A stretch of 49,444 nt of DNA from Candidatus Tetragenococcus pullicola (lineage in GTDB: Bacteria > Bacillota > Bacilli > Lactobacillales > Enterococcaceae), in assembly GCA_019115705.1 (NCBI GenBank), contig DXDB01000200.1, positions 1 through 49,444 on the forward strand, read 5' to 3'. The translations under genes were made by a program, and so were the position numbers. Shown piece by piece: positions 18,731-26,746 of the stretch (positions are counted from its first letter, which is position 1; each line of letters starts with the position of its first letter). Under the pieces are notes generated by a model. It saw nothing but the letters and a program-made list of their open reading frames with translations. It was not told the DNA's origin and made no database searches.

Positions 18731-19489
18731 ATGACAAGAAAACCATTTATTTATTTAAGCTCACTCATTTTAAGTATCCTATTACTTAGTGGTTGTGGGT
18801 CCAATGAAAGCCAAACAGCAGCCACTTCAAATTCACAGGAAACGTCTCAAAGCACAACTAGTTCCACGGTTGACTTAAACGAAATTGAGCTTCCCCAATT
18901 AGATTCAGAAGTAAAAGAAAATGAAGATTTGGTAGAAATGGAAACAACAGCCGGGAAAATTAAAATCAAATTATTTCCTGAAATTGCCCCAAAAGCTGTT
19001 GAAAATTTCATGACTCATGCCAAAGAAGGCTATTATGAAGGAACACCTTTTCATCGCGTCATTGAAGAATTTATGATTCAAGGTGGTGACCCAGAAGGCA
19101 CCGGCATGGGTGGAGAAAGTATTTGGGGAGAAGGTTTTGAAGTAGAACTATCCGATCAACTTTATCACATTCGCGGTGCTCTATCGATGGCCCGTGGCCA
19201 AGCTTTAGACAGCCAAGGTAGTCAATTTTTTATTGTTCAAAACGATCAAGATATGTCAAAAAATCTAGCCATTCAATTTACACCAGAAAAAATCATTGAA
19301 ACATATAAAAACGGTGGCTCTCCTTCTCTTGATGGTGAATACACTGTCTTTGGACAGGTGACAGACGGAATGGAAATTGTCGATAAAATTGCGAAAGCCA
19401 AAGTAGAACCTAACGCGCAAGGTGAAAGCTCAGTCCCTGTTGACCCAGTTAAAATTGATAAAATAACCATTTTACAAGAAGCAAAATAA
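18731..19489 (+). CDS. Cyclophilin-type peptidyl-prolyl isomerase lipoprotein
   Basis: A membrane-anchored folding helper outside the cell. The 252-residue protein starts with a lipoprotein signal ending LLSGC (Cys about 22), a Ser/Thr/Gln-rich linker, then a cyclophilin domain from about 75 with FHRVIEEFMIQGGD, GEGFEVEL, ALSMARG and GSQFFIVQ. The FHRV Arg and the FF of the active site are present. An insertion of about 25 residues (IQFTPEKIIETYKNG) precedes YTVFGQVTDGMEIV. The ATG has AAAGGA. It is a single-gene unit ending in a shared terminator. Confidence 0.92.
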   Translation: MTRKPFIYLSSLILSILLLSGCGSNESQTAATSNSQETSQSTTSSTVDLNEIELPQLDSEVKENEDLVEMETTAGKIKIKLFPEIAPKAVENFMTHAKEGYYEGTPFHRVIEEFMIQGGDPEGTGMGGESIWGEGFEVELSDQLYHIRGALSMARGQALDSQGSQFFIVQNDQDMSKNLAIQFTPEKIIETYKNGGSPSLDGEYTVFGQVTDGMEIVDKIAKAKVEPNAQGESSVPVDPVKIDKITILQEAK

Positions 19490-19533
19490 AAATATCCCTT
19501 AGGAAACTTTTGAGAACTTCCTAAGGGATATTT
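19489..19533. terminator. Bidirectional terminator between the cyclophilin and fabZ-like genes
   Basis: AATATCCCTTAGGAA pairs perfectly with TTCCTAAGGGATATT over a 12-base loop, with T and A runs outside for both directions. Confidence 0.92.
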
Positions 19534-19534
19534 T

Positions 19535-19969
19535 TTATTGTCCAACAATAAAAGTAAATTCGCATTCAGCTGCTTTTTTTCCTTCAACCGTAGCAACGGC
19601 ATCCGCTGTTCCAACAGAACCTTTGATCTTAGTTATTTCAAAAGATAATTTTAAGGTATCTCCTGGTACTACTTTTTGACGGAATTTCGCTTTATTAATA
19701 CCACCAATATAAGCAGTGTGTCCTAAAAATTCTTCTGACTTTAAAATAAGGATTGATCCTGCTTGCGCTAACGTTTCTAAGATTAAAACACCTGGCATCA
19801 CAGGATTGCCGGGAAAATGTCCTTGAAAGAAATCCTCGTTGATGGTGACATTTTTTGTTGCAATGATTTTTTTACCAGGTTCAATACTGTCCACATAGTC
19901 AATATAAATAATTGGATAACGATTCGGAATCGAATCCATCACTTCTGTTACGTTCAATTCTTTTTCCAT
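19535..19969 (-). CDS. fabZ: Hotdog-fold 3-hydroxyacyl-ACP dehydratase (FabZ family; possibly the FabN isomerase type)
   Basis: Dehydrates 3-hydroxyacyl-ACP in fatty acid elongation. The 144-residue protein has the active-site GHFPGNPVMPG with His at about 51 and the catalytic Glu in LILETLAQAG at about 65. The start ATG at 19969 follows AGAGG; an earlier in-frame ATG at 19990 lacks a site. The N-terminal motif reads IPNRYPIIYIDYVD, unlike the canonical PHRYPFLLVDRV. Enterococcus has two members, FabZ and the dehydratase/isomerase FabN, with FabN beside fabO and fabI; since this gene faces fabI, it may be the isomerase type. The sequence alone does not settle this. Confidence 0.88.
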   Translation of the reverse strand: MEKELNVTEVMDSIPNRYPIIYIDYVDSIEPGKKIIATKNVTINEDFFQGHFPGNPVMPGVLILETLAQAGSILILKSEEFLGHTAYIGGINKAKFRQKVVPGDTLKLSFEITKIKGSVGTADAVATVEGKKAAECEFTFIVGQ

Positions 19970-20000
19970 AGATAGAAATCCTCTTCTCATTTATTGATTT

Positions 20001-20017
20001 ACTTTGATTATCAAAGT
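20001..20017. promoter_or_regulatory. FabT-type operator 1 (perfect palindrome) at fabZ
   Basis: ACTTTGATTATCAAAGT is a perfect dyad matching the lactococcal/streptococcal FabT site (ANTTTGATTATCAAATT type). It lies just downstream of a TATGAT -10 on the minus strand (20018-20023), where it would block fabZ. Confidence 0.75.
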
Positions 20018-20065
20018 ATCATAATTACGAATATTTAGCAACTAAATATTTATTTTTTATAAATT

Positions 20066-20082
20066 AGTTTGACAATCAAACA
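20066..20082. promoter_or_regulatory. FabT-type operator 2 over the fabI promoter
   Basis: AGTTTGACAATCAAACA is an imperfect dyad of the same TTTGA-N3-TCAAA form. It overlaps the fabI -35. Confidence 0.7.
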
Positions 20083-20097
20083 ATTTTATCTAATAAT
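20069..20097 (+). promoter_or_regulatory. fabI promoter
   Basis: TTGACA, 17-base spacer, AATAAT, about 65 bases before the fabI ATG. The -35 is embedded in FabT-type operator 2. Confidence 0.7.
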
Positions 20098-20162
20098 AGA
20101 TAATCATGGACCTATCATGAAAAGAAGCAATTATAAAATCATATTTATTAAGGAGTGAAGAT

Positions 20163-20918
20163 ATGAGTTTTTTATCTGGTAAAAAAATAGTCGTCATGGG
20201 AGTAGCAAATAAACGTAGTATTGCCTGGGGATGTGCACAAGCAATTACCCAACAAGGTGGTGAAGTCATCTACACCTATCAAAACGAACGTATGAAAAAA
20301 TCATTAGAAAAATTGTTGACCGGAAACGAATTTTTGGTTGAGTGTGACGTTGCCAATGATGAAAGTATCGCGTCTGCATTTTCAAAAATTAAAGAATACG
20401 CAAATGAAATCGACGGCATTGTTCATGCTGTTGCCTATGCTAGTAAAGATGACTTACAAGGAAACGTAACCGATATTTCTAGACAAGGATATGCCCTTGC
20501 CCAAGATATTAGTAGTTATTCATTGATTGCGGTCACGCATTATGCCAAACCAATTTTGACAGAAAATAGTGGCATTGTAACACTTACCTATCTAGGATCA
20601 GAACGCGCTGTTCCCAATTACAATATGATGGGAATTGCGAAAGCCTCTTTAGAAGCAACTGTTCGATATTTAGCGGCTGAATTATCCCCACAAAAAATTC
20701 ATGTGAATGCTATTTCAGCAGGCGCCATCAAAACGCTAGCCGTAACCGGGGTAAAAGATTACCATAAATTGATACAATTGTCAGAAGATCGAACGCCAGA
20801 CCATGAAGGGGTAACTATTGAAGAAGTTGGAAATACTTGTGCCTTTTTAATCAGCCCACTAGCAAGTGGTATTATCGGTGAAGTAATCTTTGTGGATAAA
20901 GGAGTGCACCTTTCTTAG
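20163..20918 (+). CDS. fabI: Enoyl-ACP reductase FabI (NADH)
   Basis: Reduces enoyl-ACP, the last step of each elongation cycle, and is the target of triclosan-type inhibitors. The 251-residue protein has GVANKRSIAWG, HAVAYA, the catalytic pair Tyr about 153 and Lys about 160 (YNMMGIAK, Y-x6-K), and the SAGAIKTLA loop. The ATG has AAGGAGTG. It diverges from the fabZ-like gene with two FabT-like sites between, so the two are likely regulated together by exogenous or long-chain acyl groups. Its presence as FabI rather than FabK fits enterococci better than streptococci. Confidence 0.95.
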   Translation: MSFLSGKKIVVMGVANKRSIAWGCAQAITQQGGEVIYTYQNERMKKSLEKLLTGNEFLVECDVANDESIASAFSKIKEYANEIDGIVHAVAYASKDDLQGNVTDISRQGYALAQDISSYSLIAVTHYAKPILTENSGIVTLTYLGSERAVPNYNMMGIAKASLEATVRYLAAELSPQKIHVNAISAGAIKTLAVTGVKDYHKLIQLSEDRTPDHEGVTIEEVGNTCAFLISPLASGIIGEVIFVDKGVHLS

Positions 20919-20959
20919 TTATAATTTATGTTAAAATGATTTCTTTTTTCCAAAAGCCT

Positions 20960-20968
20960 TGGTACAAT
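20960..20968 (+). promoter_or_regulatory. Extended -10 promoter of mscS
   Basis: TG-G-TACAAT, about 32 bases before the ATG. Confidence 0.55.
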
Positions 20969-20999
20969 AAATAATAGAAAGCTTTGGAGGACGGATAAC

Positions 21000-21914
21000 A
21001 TGAAACTTATTTTAACAGCAACTGGTACCACTGATTCTCAATCACTTTTAATTGAGCCCACAGCAAAACAGTTAAGTGCTTTACAACGTTGGTGGCAAAA
21101 TATTGATTGGGAGCATTTTATTAGTATCGTCATTCAAAAAACATTAACGCTCTTATTGATTATCGTTTTATTTGCAATCCTTTCAAAGGTAGTCAAATTC
21201 TTATTAAAACGTACATTTGATTCCTATCGCCACAAAAGAGTAGAAACAGTCCGAATAAATACTTTAGAAGCTCTCATAAACAACGTTACGAAATATACTC
21301 TGGGCTTTTTATTTATTTACGCGATTCTTTCAACGATTGGCATTCCGGTGGGTTCTTTACTAGCAGGGGCAGGAATCGCTGGGTTAGCGGTAGGTTTAGG
21401 CGCACAAGGATTTATGAGTGATATTATCAATGGGATATTTATTATTACCGAACAACAAATTGATGTTGGTGATTATATCAAATTAAGTAACCTTACAATT
21501 GAAGGAACTGTTGTGAATGTTGGAATCAGGACCTTAAAATTACAATCAGGTGATGGAACCATTCATTTTATTCCCAACCGTAATATTATAACAATTAGTA
21601 ACACCTCACGAGCAGATATGCGTGTTTTAGTAGATGTTCGCATCATTCCTTCAGAAGGAATCGAAGCTATTGAAAAAATCGTAAGTCAAGTGAATCATAC
21701 GATTGCTGAAAATTACGTTCAAGATATTCAAACTCAGCCTACGATTTTTGGAATTGTTGATTTAGGAAATAGTAATTTTGCGATTCGCACTACTTTTTAT
21801 GTAACAAACGGTCAACAAGCAAGTATCAGTGAAGAACTTTTAGCTCTCACCATCGAAGAGTTAACAAAAGCTGGGTTTAGTATACCCAACTCACCTATTA
21901 TTGCGAATAGTTAA
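21000..21914 (+). CDS. mscS: Small-conductance mechanosensitive channel, MscS family
   Basis: Opens under membrane tension to release solutes in hypo-osmotic shock. The 304-residue protein has three membrane helices in the first 130 residues: about 40-65, 95-115 and the Gly/Ala-rich pore helix at about 118-145 (SLLAGAGIAGLAVGLGAQGF). The MscS beta domain follows (about 150-200; GDYIKLSNLTIEGTV) and then the alpha/beta cytoplasmic vestibule. GGAGG precedes the ATG. It has an extended -10 promoter and a hairpin terminator. Confidence 0.93.
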   Translation: MKLILTATGTTDSQSLLIEPTAKQLSALQRWWQNIDWEHFISIVIQKTLTLLLIIVLFAILSKVVKFLLKRTFDSYRHKRVETVRINTLEALINNVTKYTLGFLFIYAILSTIGIPVGSLLAGAGIAGLAVGLGAQGFMSDIINGIFIITEQQIDVGDYIKLSNLTIEGTVVNVGIRTLKLQSGDGTIHFIPNRNIITISNTSRADMRVLVDVRIIPSEGIEAIEKIVSQVNHTIAENYVQDIQTQPTIFGIVDLGNSNFAIRTTFYVTNGQQASISEELLALTIEELTKAGFSIPNSPIIANS

Positions 21915-21920
21915 TCATTT

Positions 21921-21966
21921 AAAAACCCGGAAAATAACCTTTAAAAGGTGTTTTTCCAGGTTTTTT
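21921..21966. terminator. Bidirectional terminator between mscS and the CBS-domain gene
   Basis: A-rich CCCGGAAAA and TTTTTCCAGG form the outer stem, and CCTTT/AAAGG the inner stem. A- and T-runs flank it. Confidence 0.75.
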
Positions 21967-21967
21967 A

Positions 21968-22477
21968 TTAGATATTTATTTCTTCTTGGAGAGGTTTTTC
22001 TTCTAGATATTCGTTTTTGGGAACAAACAAATATCTTTTTTCAACCTCATGAACCAGATGATTTACTGACTTCAAGATTTCTTTTCTCGTAATGATTCCT
22101 AAAAAAATTCCGTCTTCATCTACAAGTGGAAGAAAAGATGCATCGACTAAAAGGTGAAGAATTTCTTCTAGTTCTTCAGAATCTGTAACCGTTGGAACGT
22201 TCACTTCCATAACATCTGCTACGGTCAATCCTTCCATTAACGACGTATCAAAGCCAGTTAATCCCATCATTTTATTTACTATATTTGCCAAACTAATCAA
22301 ACCGACTAGTCGATCATTCGAGTCCAAAACAGGAATTTTTGAATATCCTACTTTTGAAAGAATGAGTAACGCGTGTTCTAGTGGATGACTATATAACACC
22401 GTCGCAACATTTTCAGCAGGAATAATCAACGTTTCCTGATTTTCCATCAATAAAGACTCTGTATTTTTCCCAATCAA
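21968..22477 (-). CDS. cbpB: CBS-pair protein, CbpB/DarB-like c-di-AMP receptor
   Basis: A 169-residue protein made of two CBS motifs (about 20-75 and 85-140). The segment LEHALLILSKVGYSKIPVLD closely follows the B. subtilis YkuL (DarB) sequence. DarB and Listeria CbpB bind cyclic di-AMP and, when unliganded, act on the (p)ppGpp synthetase Rel; DarB also acts on pyruvate carboxylase. The start is a TTG 8 bases after GGGAGG; a later ATG (codon 11) lacks a site. The C-terminal 25 residues are an acidic extension. A palindrome overlaps its promoter. The c-di-AMP synthase gene is at 48-49 kb. Ligand binding is inferred from homology. Confidence 0.8.
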   Translation of the reverse strand: MIGKNTESLLMENQETLIIPAENVATVLYSHPLEHALLILSKVGYSKIPVLDSNDRLVGLISLANIVNKMMGLTGFDTSLMEGLTVADVMEVNVPTVTDSEELEEILHLLVDASFLPLVDEDGIFLGIITRKEILKSVNHLVHEVEKRYLFVPKNEYLEEKPLQEEINI

Positions 22478-22498
22478 AATTTTACCTCCCTTTCCGTC

Positions 22499-22515
22499 TA
22501 CAATATACTATTGTA
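22499..22515. promoter_or_regulatory. Palindrome overlapping the cbpB promoter
   Basis: TACAATATACTATTGTA is a perfect 7-3-7 inverted repeat. Its minus-strand TACAAT is the likely -10 of the CBS gene, so a regulator bound here would block transcription. The cognate regulator is unknown. Confidence 0.5.
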
Positions 22516-22523
22516 CAGCAAAT

Positions 22524-22556
22524 AAAAAAAGAAAGCATGAAAATCGCTTTCTTTTA
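22524..22556 (-). terminator. Terminator of the murI-rph/rdgB-yfcE operon
   Basis: GAAAGC and GCTTTC pair, with A- and T-rich extensions, over a 9-base loop. A T7 run follows on the minus strand. Confidence 0.8.
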
Positions 22557-22567
22557 AAAAAATATAA

Positions 22568-23080
22568 TTATTTGTTGTATTTAAAGTGAAGATCAGACAG
22601 CACGTGAAAATCGCGATCATAGTATTGGACGTCATACTCAGTTTCTTGACTTTCTATGATTGCAAAACTCTTATAAGGTAACGATCCTCTTGGTTGGGAA
22701 ATACTACCTGGATTTAAAAATAGTATTCCAGATTCTTGTTCACACCCAATTTGATGCGTATGTCCAAAAAGAGCAATGGTCGCTTCTTCTTCTAAGGCTT
22801 GCATTTTTAAATTAGTCAGTCCCATCCGTACATTTGACAAATGGCCATGGGTCACAAAAATACGATCCTTATCCGTTACAAGTAATTGTTGCCTTTTATA
22901 ATTAGAATCATAATCACAATTACCACCTACCACATGAAAAACATTCCATAACTCATCTTTTGCAGGTAATTCAGAATCGCCACAATGAATGAAGAAATCA
23001 ACGCTGTTCTCAAAATGACGAACTAAATCCACTAGAATTTGTCGATCGCCATGACTATCACTAACCACTAAATATTTCAA
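22568..23080 (-). CDS. YfcE/YsnB-type metallophosphoesterase
   Basis: A 170-residue calcineurin-like phosphodiesterase of the MJ0936/YfcE family. The metal-binding motifs are all present: SDSHG at 8-12, HCGDSE, GNCDY, THGH and GHTH. The physiological substrate is not known for this group. The start is a TTG preceded by AAGGAGAGG. It follows the rph-rdgB gene by 24 bases; the order racE/murI-rph-rdgB-ysnB is the one found in Bacillus, which supports a shared operon. A strong terminator ends the unit. Confidence 0.9.
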   Translation of the reverse strand: MKYLVVSDSHGDRQILVDLVRHFENSVDFFIHCGDSELPAKDELWNVFHVVGGNCDYDSNYKRQQLLVTDKDRIFVTHGHLSNVRMGLTNLKMQALEEEATIALFGHTHQIGCEQESGILFLNPGSISQPRGSLPYKSFAIIESQETEYDVQYYDRDFHVLSDLHFKYNK

Positions 23081-23104
23081 TAAAATCCTCTCCTTAACTA
23101 ATTT

Positions 23105-24451
23105 TTATTCTTGTTGGTTTAACCACACTTGCCACTTTTCTTGCAATTTAGCCATTGCTTGTCCTCGATGACTAATCGCATTTTTCTCATTCTCAGGAAG
23201 CTCTGCAGCTGTTTTGTCCAACCCATCGACGATAAACAATGGATCATAACCAAAACCATTTTCTCCTCTAGGAATTCTACCAATATGACCATTCCAATCA
23301 GCTTCAACTACAAGGCTTTCTTTTTGAGGAGCTGCAAAAACTAAGGTACAGTGAAATTGAGCTGCTCTTTTTTCATCAGGAATATTGGTTAATTCGTAAA
23401 GTAATTTGGCATTATTGGCAGCATCGCTTTTTTGTTCTCCAGCAAAACGCGCGGAATAAACACCAGGTCTGCCGTCCAAAGCATCCACTTTAAGACCTGA
23501 ATCATCGGCTAAAACAGGACACTTTAGTAAGTGGGCAATGGTTTCTGCTTTTAAGCGTGCATTTTCCTCAAAGGTTTTCCCCGTTTCTTCCACTTCTGGT
23601 AATTCTGGAAAATCATTCATCGTTTTGATTTTATAGCCGGCCTTTTGAAACATAGAAGAAAATTCACGGGCTTTCCCCATATTTCCGGTAGCAATGATAA
23701 TGGTTTGACTATCCACTTTTTCTTTGGTCTCAATGTCTAAAAATAAGGCTTCTTTTTGATATGCAAGCACATCTTCAATAGCTGCTTGACCATAAATCAA
23801 ACATTCATTCAACTGTTGTCCTTTAAAAGTTGTCATTTTCCCTGAGCTATGACACTCAACAAAGCGTCCAGATTCAGTCATTACCAATAGCATAGTAGCT
23901 AATGAGCCCATTGATTCATCCTCTGTGAGATCGACGGCACATTCACCAGTTGCCAAGATTCCGGTATTTATTGCCGCTATACTTTCTTGAAGGGGATCAG
24001 TAGCTACTAACTTCTTTTGTAATAAACCATCGACTACAAGTCGTAATGTAGTAAAAGCTGCTGTGATACAAGGAGCTATAAAATCACCATCAATTTGTAA
24101 AATATCACAATCGATATGAATAACTCTTTCGCCAAGAATCGCAAGTTCTGTGACAGCCAATAATGAGTTTTCAATCAAATTTGAGATTTGAGTGGTTACT
24201 TTATTGAATTCTTTCCGATTTCTTTCTTTGCTTCTAGAGTGAATGGTATTGCCAGTTATATTTTTACATGACGCAGTAATCCAACCAGTTCCTGTTCCTT
24301 TTAAGAATTCAGAAGATTCTTTTACTGAACCGCGGCAAATAATTTTTGTGTCGCCAACAGAAACCAAAACAGATCCCTCTGATTTTCTTAAAATATTGGA
24401 TTGGATTTTTACTTTGCGAATTTCTTGTAATCCTCTGCCATCTTGACGCAT
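23105..24451 (-). CDS. rdgB: Fused RNase PH-like domain and RdgB dITP/XTP pyrophosphatase
   Basis: A 448-residue fusion. Residues 1 to about 235 resemble RNase PH, starting MRQDGRG and keeping [29 protein letters not shown] and TESGRFVE. Residues about 250-448 are RdgB, which hydrolyses non-canonical purine triphosphates, with the intact motifs [41 protein letters not shown] and SHRGQA. In the RNase PH half the phosphate-binding Arg of GGRTMEIQ and of DGGTRT are replaced, and the second catalytic Asp (EVDMN) is lost, so that half is probably not a nuclease. It starts directly after the murI stop. Confidence 0.9.
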   Translation of the reverse strand: MRQDGRGLQEIRKVKIQSNILRKSEGSVLVSVGDTKIICRGSVKESSEFLKGTGTGWITASCKNITGNTIHSRSKERNRKEFNKVTTQISNLIENSLLAVTELAILGERVIHIDCDILQIDGDFIAPCITAAFTTLRLVVDGLLQKKLVATDPLQESIAAINTGILATGECAVDLTEDESMGSLATMLLVMTESGRFVECHSSGKMTTFKGQQLNECLIYGQAAIEDVLAYQKEALFLDIETKEKVDSQTIIIATGNMGKAREFSSMFQKAGYKIKTMNDFPELPEVEETGKTFEENARLKAETIAHLLKCPVLADDSGLKVDALDGRPGVYSARFAGEQKSDAANNAKLLYELTNIPDEKRAAQFHCTLVFAAPQKESLVVEADWNGHIGRIPRGENGFGYDPLFIVDGLDKTAAELPENEKNAISHRGQAMAKLQEKWQVWLNQQE

Positions 24452-25264
24452 TTACTTTTCTCCTCCTAAAATAACTTGTTTGGAATCAACATTCTCAGGT
24501 GCAAGCCAATCATTAGCTATTTCATTGAATAATAGTGTGGAACCTGTCGTATAAAACGCTCTTCTTGCCTGTGGATTTTTCTTATTGGCAATTGAAAAAT
24601 AATCTAAAAGCATACTGACTTCTCCGATTGTTTCAGCGCCAGAATCAATCAACGTCACCGTTTCCCCCATGACATTTTGAATGATTGGCCTTAATAGTGG
24701 ATAATGGGTACATCCTAGAATAAGCGTATCTAAGTGTTGTCGGCGTAAAGAAAATAAACTTTCAGAAACAATTTTTTTTGCTACCGATGTATGATACTGA
24801 TTGCTTTCTACTATGGAAACAAATTTAGGGCAAGCCAAACTAATCACTTTTATTTCAGGCACTTTTTCTTGAATTGCTCTTTTATAAGAACCACTAGCAA
24901 CCGTTCCTTTTGTCCCAATCACACCAATTCTACCGTTTTTTGTTGCTTTTACAGCAGCTCTTGTACCAGGTAAAATCACGCCCACTACCGGAATCAGCAA
25001 TTTTTCCTTGATACTTTCTAAAGCAGCGGCAGTTGCAGTGTTACAGGCAATTACTAACATCTTGATGTCTTTTTTTAATAAAAAATCAACCATCTGCCAA
25101 GTAAATGTAATCACTTCTTCAGTAGAACGGGGTCCATAAGGGCAACGGGCTGTATCACCTAAATAAATGATATTTTCATTCGGTAATTGTTTCATTACCT
25201 CCTTTACGACTGTTAAGCCGCCTACGCCAGAATCTATGAAGCCAATTGGTTGCTGATTTTTCAT
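24452..25264 (-). CDS. murI: Glutamate racemase
   Basis: Makes D-glutamate for peptidoglycan. The 270-residue product (starting MKNQQPIGFIDSGVGG) has the two catalytic Cys in ACNTAT (about 74) and GCTHYP (about 185), Asp 11 and the D-TARCPYG substrate segment. The ATG at 25264 sits 8 bases after AGAGGA; the in-frame ATG at 25273 overlaps that site. It is the first gene of the murI-rdgB-yfcE operon. Confidence 0.94.
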   Translation of the reverse strand: MKNQQPIGFIDSGVGGLTVVKEVMKQLPNENIIYLGDTARCPYGPRSTEEVITFTWQMVDFLLKKDIKMLVIACNTATAAALESIKEKLLIPVVGVILPGTRAAVKATKNGRIGVIGTKGTVASGSYKRAIQEKVPEIKVISLACPKFVSIVESNQYHTSVAKKIVSESLFSLRRQHLDTLILGCTHYPLLRPIIQNVMGETVTLIDSGAETIGEVSMLLDYFSIANKKNPQARRAFYTTGSTLLFNEIANDWLAPENVDSKQVILGGEK

Positions 25265-25353
25265 GCTATTCATCCTCTAGTATATACGTTTTGTCTATTC
25301 CTCTATTTTGGACTTTTTTGCTTTCTTTTTCAAGTTTTCTTTTTAAAAATCAA

Positions 25354-25401
25354 AGATGAAAAAAGCTTTCTTTCACTGTAAAATGAAAAAAAGCTTTTTT
25401 A
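25354..25401 (-). terminator. Terminator of the amino-acid ABC operon
   Basis: AAAAAAGCTTTCTTTCA and TGAAAAAAAGCTTTTTT pair with one mismatch over an 8-base loop, directly after the last permease stop. Confidence 0.85.
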
Positions 25402-26058
25402 TCAATAATTATATCGTTTTGTTTCCAAGTATTTTGAAAGTAAAGATAAAATATAGCAGATTCCAAAGTAAGCAGCGGCCATCAAGACAAACATTGGTAT
25501 GACATAAGAAGTATTTTGACCATAGATAATTTTTGCGTGATGTGTTAACTCTGGCAATGAAATGATTACAGCTAAGGAAGTATCTTTGACCAAAGAAATT
25601 AACTGACTTACGATTGCAGGAATCATAGACCGAAACGCTTGAGGCAACACAATAGTTAACATGGTTGTCAAATAGCTTAGTCCGGTAGAAAGTCCTGCTT
25701 CCATCTGGCCTTTTGGTACTGCGTTTAATCCTGCTCGAAAAATTTCAGATAACATCGCTGACTCAAAAATCGTCAAAGCGACAACTGTTGACCAAAAAAT
25801 ATCAAAACGGATACCTATTTGTGGTAAAGCAAAATAAGTAAAGAAAATAATCAATAGTAAGGGCAGGTTACGGATAATATCGATTAAAACTCCTACGATA
25901 GGTGACAAAATAGGAATGTTAGAAAAACGAATCGTCCCTGTCAAACCACCAATCAAAAAACTAAAAATTATTGATAAAACGGATACGGAGACCGTTACTT
26001 GTAACCCATCTAGTAAAAACTGTAAATTTATTAACGAATATGCTCCAATAAAATCCAT
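25402..26058 (-). CDS. Polar amino-acid ABC transporter permease (second)
   Basis: A 218-residue inner-membrane subunit with about five helices and the ABC permease coupling loop SAMLSEIFRAGLNAVPKGQMEAGLSTGLS, whose EAA-type segment contacts the ATPase. It belongs to the HisMQ/GlnP family. It is the last gene of the operon, with AAAGGAG before the ATG, 40 bases after the first permease. It probably pairs with that permease as a heterodimer. Confidence 0.92.
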   Translation of the reverse strand: MDFIGAYSLINLQFLLDGLQVTVSVSVLSIIFSFLIGGLTGTIRFSNIPILSPIVGVLIDIIRNLPLLLIIFFTYFALPQIGIRFDIFWSTVVALTIFESAMLSEIFRAGLNAVPKGQMEAGLSTGLSYLTTMLTIVLPQAFRSMIPAIVSQLISLVKDTSLAVIISLPELTHHAKIIYGQNTSYVIPMFVLMAAAYFGICYILSLLSKYLETKRYNY

Positions 26059-26098
26059 CGCTAACTCCTTTCGAATATATAAATGCTATTTTTAGTGA

Positions 26099-26746
26099 TC
26101 AACTTCGTATTTCCCATTTTCTTTCGAGGAAGGTCATCAAATAAGATAATGGTAGTGTCAGTATCAAATAAAAGATACCCACAATGATATAAGTATCAAA
26201 GGTTATAAATGTAGCACTAGCTATTAAATCGCCTTGATACATTAGATCCAGACCTGCTACCATCGCTAAAATCGATGAGTTTTTGATCAAGTTGATAAAT
26301 TGGCCCCCAAGTGGTGGAATAACAATTTTAAAGGCTTGTGGTAAAATAATATAACGCATCGCCTCTGTATAACTTAAACCAGAGGATAATGCCGCTTCTG
26401 TTTGCCCTTTTGGTACAGTTTGAATCCCAGAACGAATGGTTTCTGCAATAAAAGCAGAGGTATAAATAGTCAACCCAATTGTACCTGCCTGAAATCCCGT
26501 AAACGGAAAGACATAAAGAGGTAACACAACATAAAAGAACATAACAATGATTAACAAAGGGATATTTCTGAAAAACTCTACATAAGCTTTGGAGATTCCT
26601 TTAATCCATTTGTTATCCGAAAGTTGAAAAATCGCTAGTAAAGTTCCGATAGTCAAGCTAAAAATCATTGCAATCAAACTAGAATATATAGTATTTTTAA
26701 ATCCTTCGAAAAATAAAGACGAATTATTTTGAAATAAACTCCACAT
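26099..26746 (-). CDS. Polar amino-acid ABC transporter permease (first)
   Basis: A 215-residue HisMQ/GlnP-type permease with the coupling loop SAFIAETIRSGIQTVPKGQTEAALSSGLS and about five membrane helices. The start ATG directly follows the TAA of the binding-protein gene, with the ribosome site (GGAGGTGAG) inside that gene, showing translational coupling. Confidence 0.92.
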   Translation of the reverse strand: MWSLFQNNSSLFFEGFKNTIYSSLIAMIFSLTIGTLLAIFQLSDNKWIKGISKAYVEFFRNIPLLIIVMFFYVVLPLYVFPFTGFQAGTIGLTIYTSAFIAETIRSGIQTVPKGQTEAALSSGLSYTEAMRYIILPQAFKIVIPPLGGQFINLIKNSSILAMVAGLDLMYQGDLIASATFITFDTYIIVGIFYLILTLPLSYLMTFLERKWEIRS

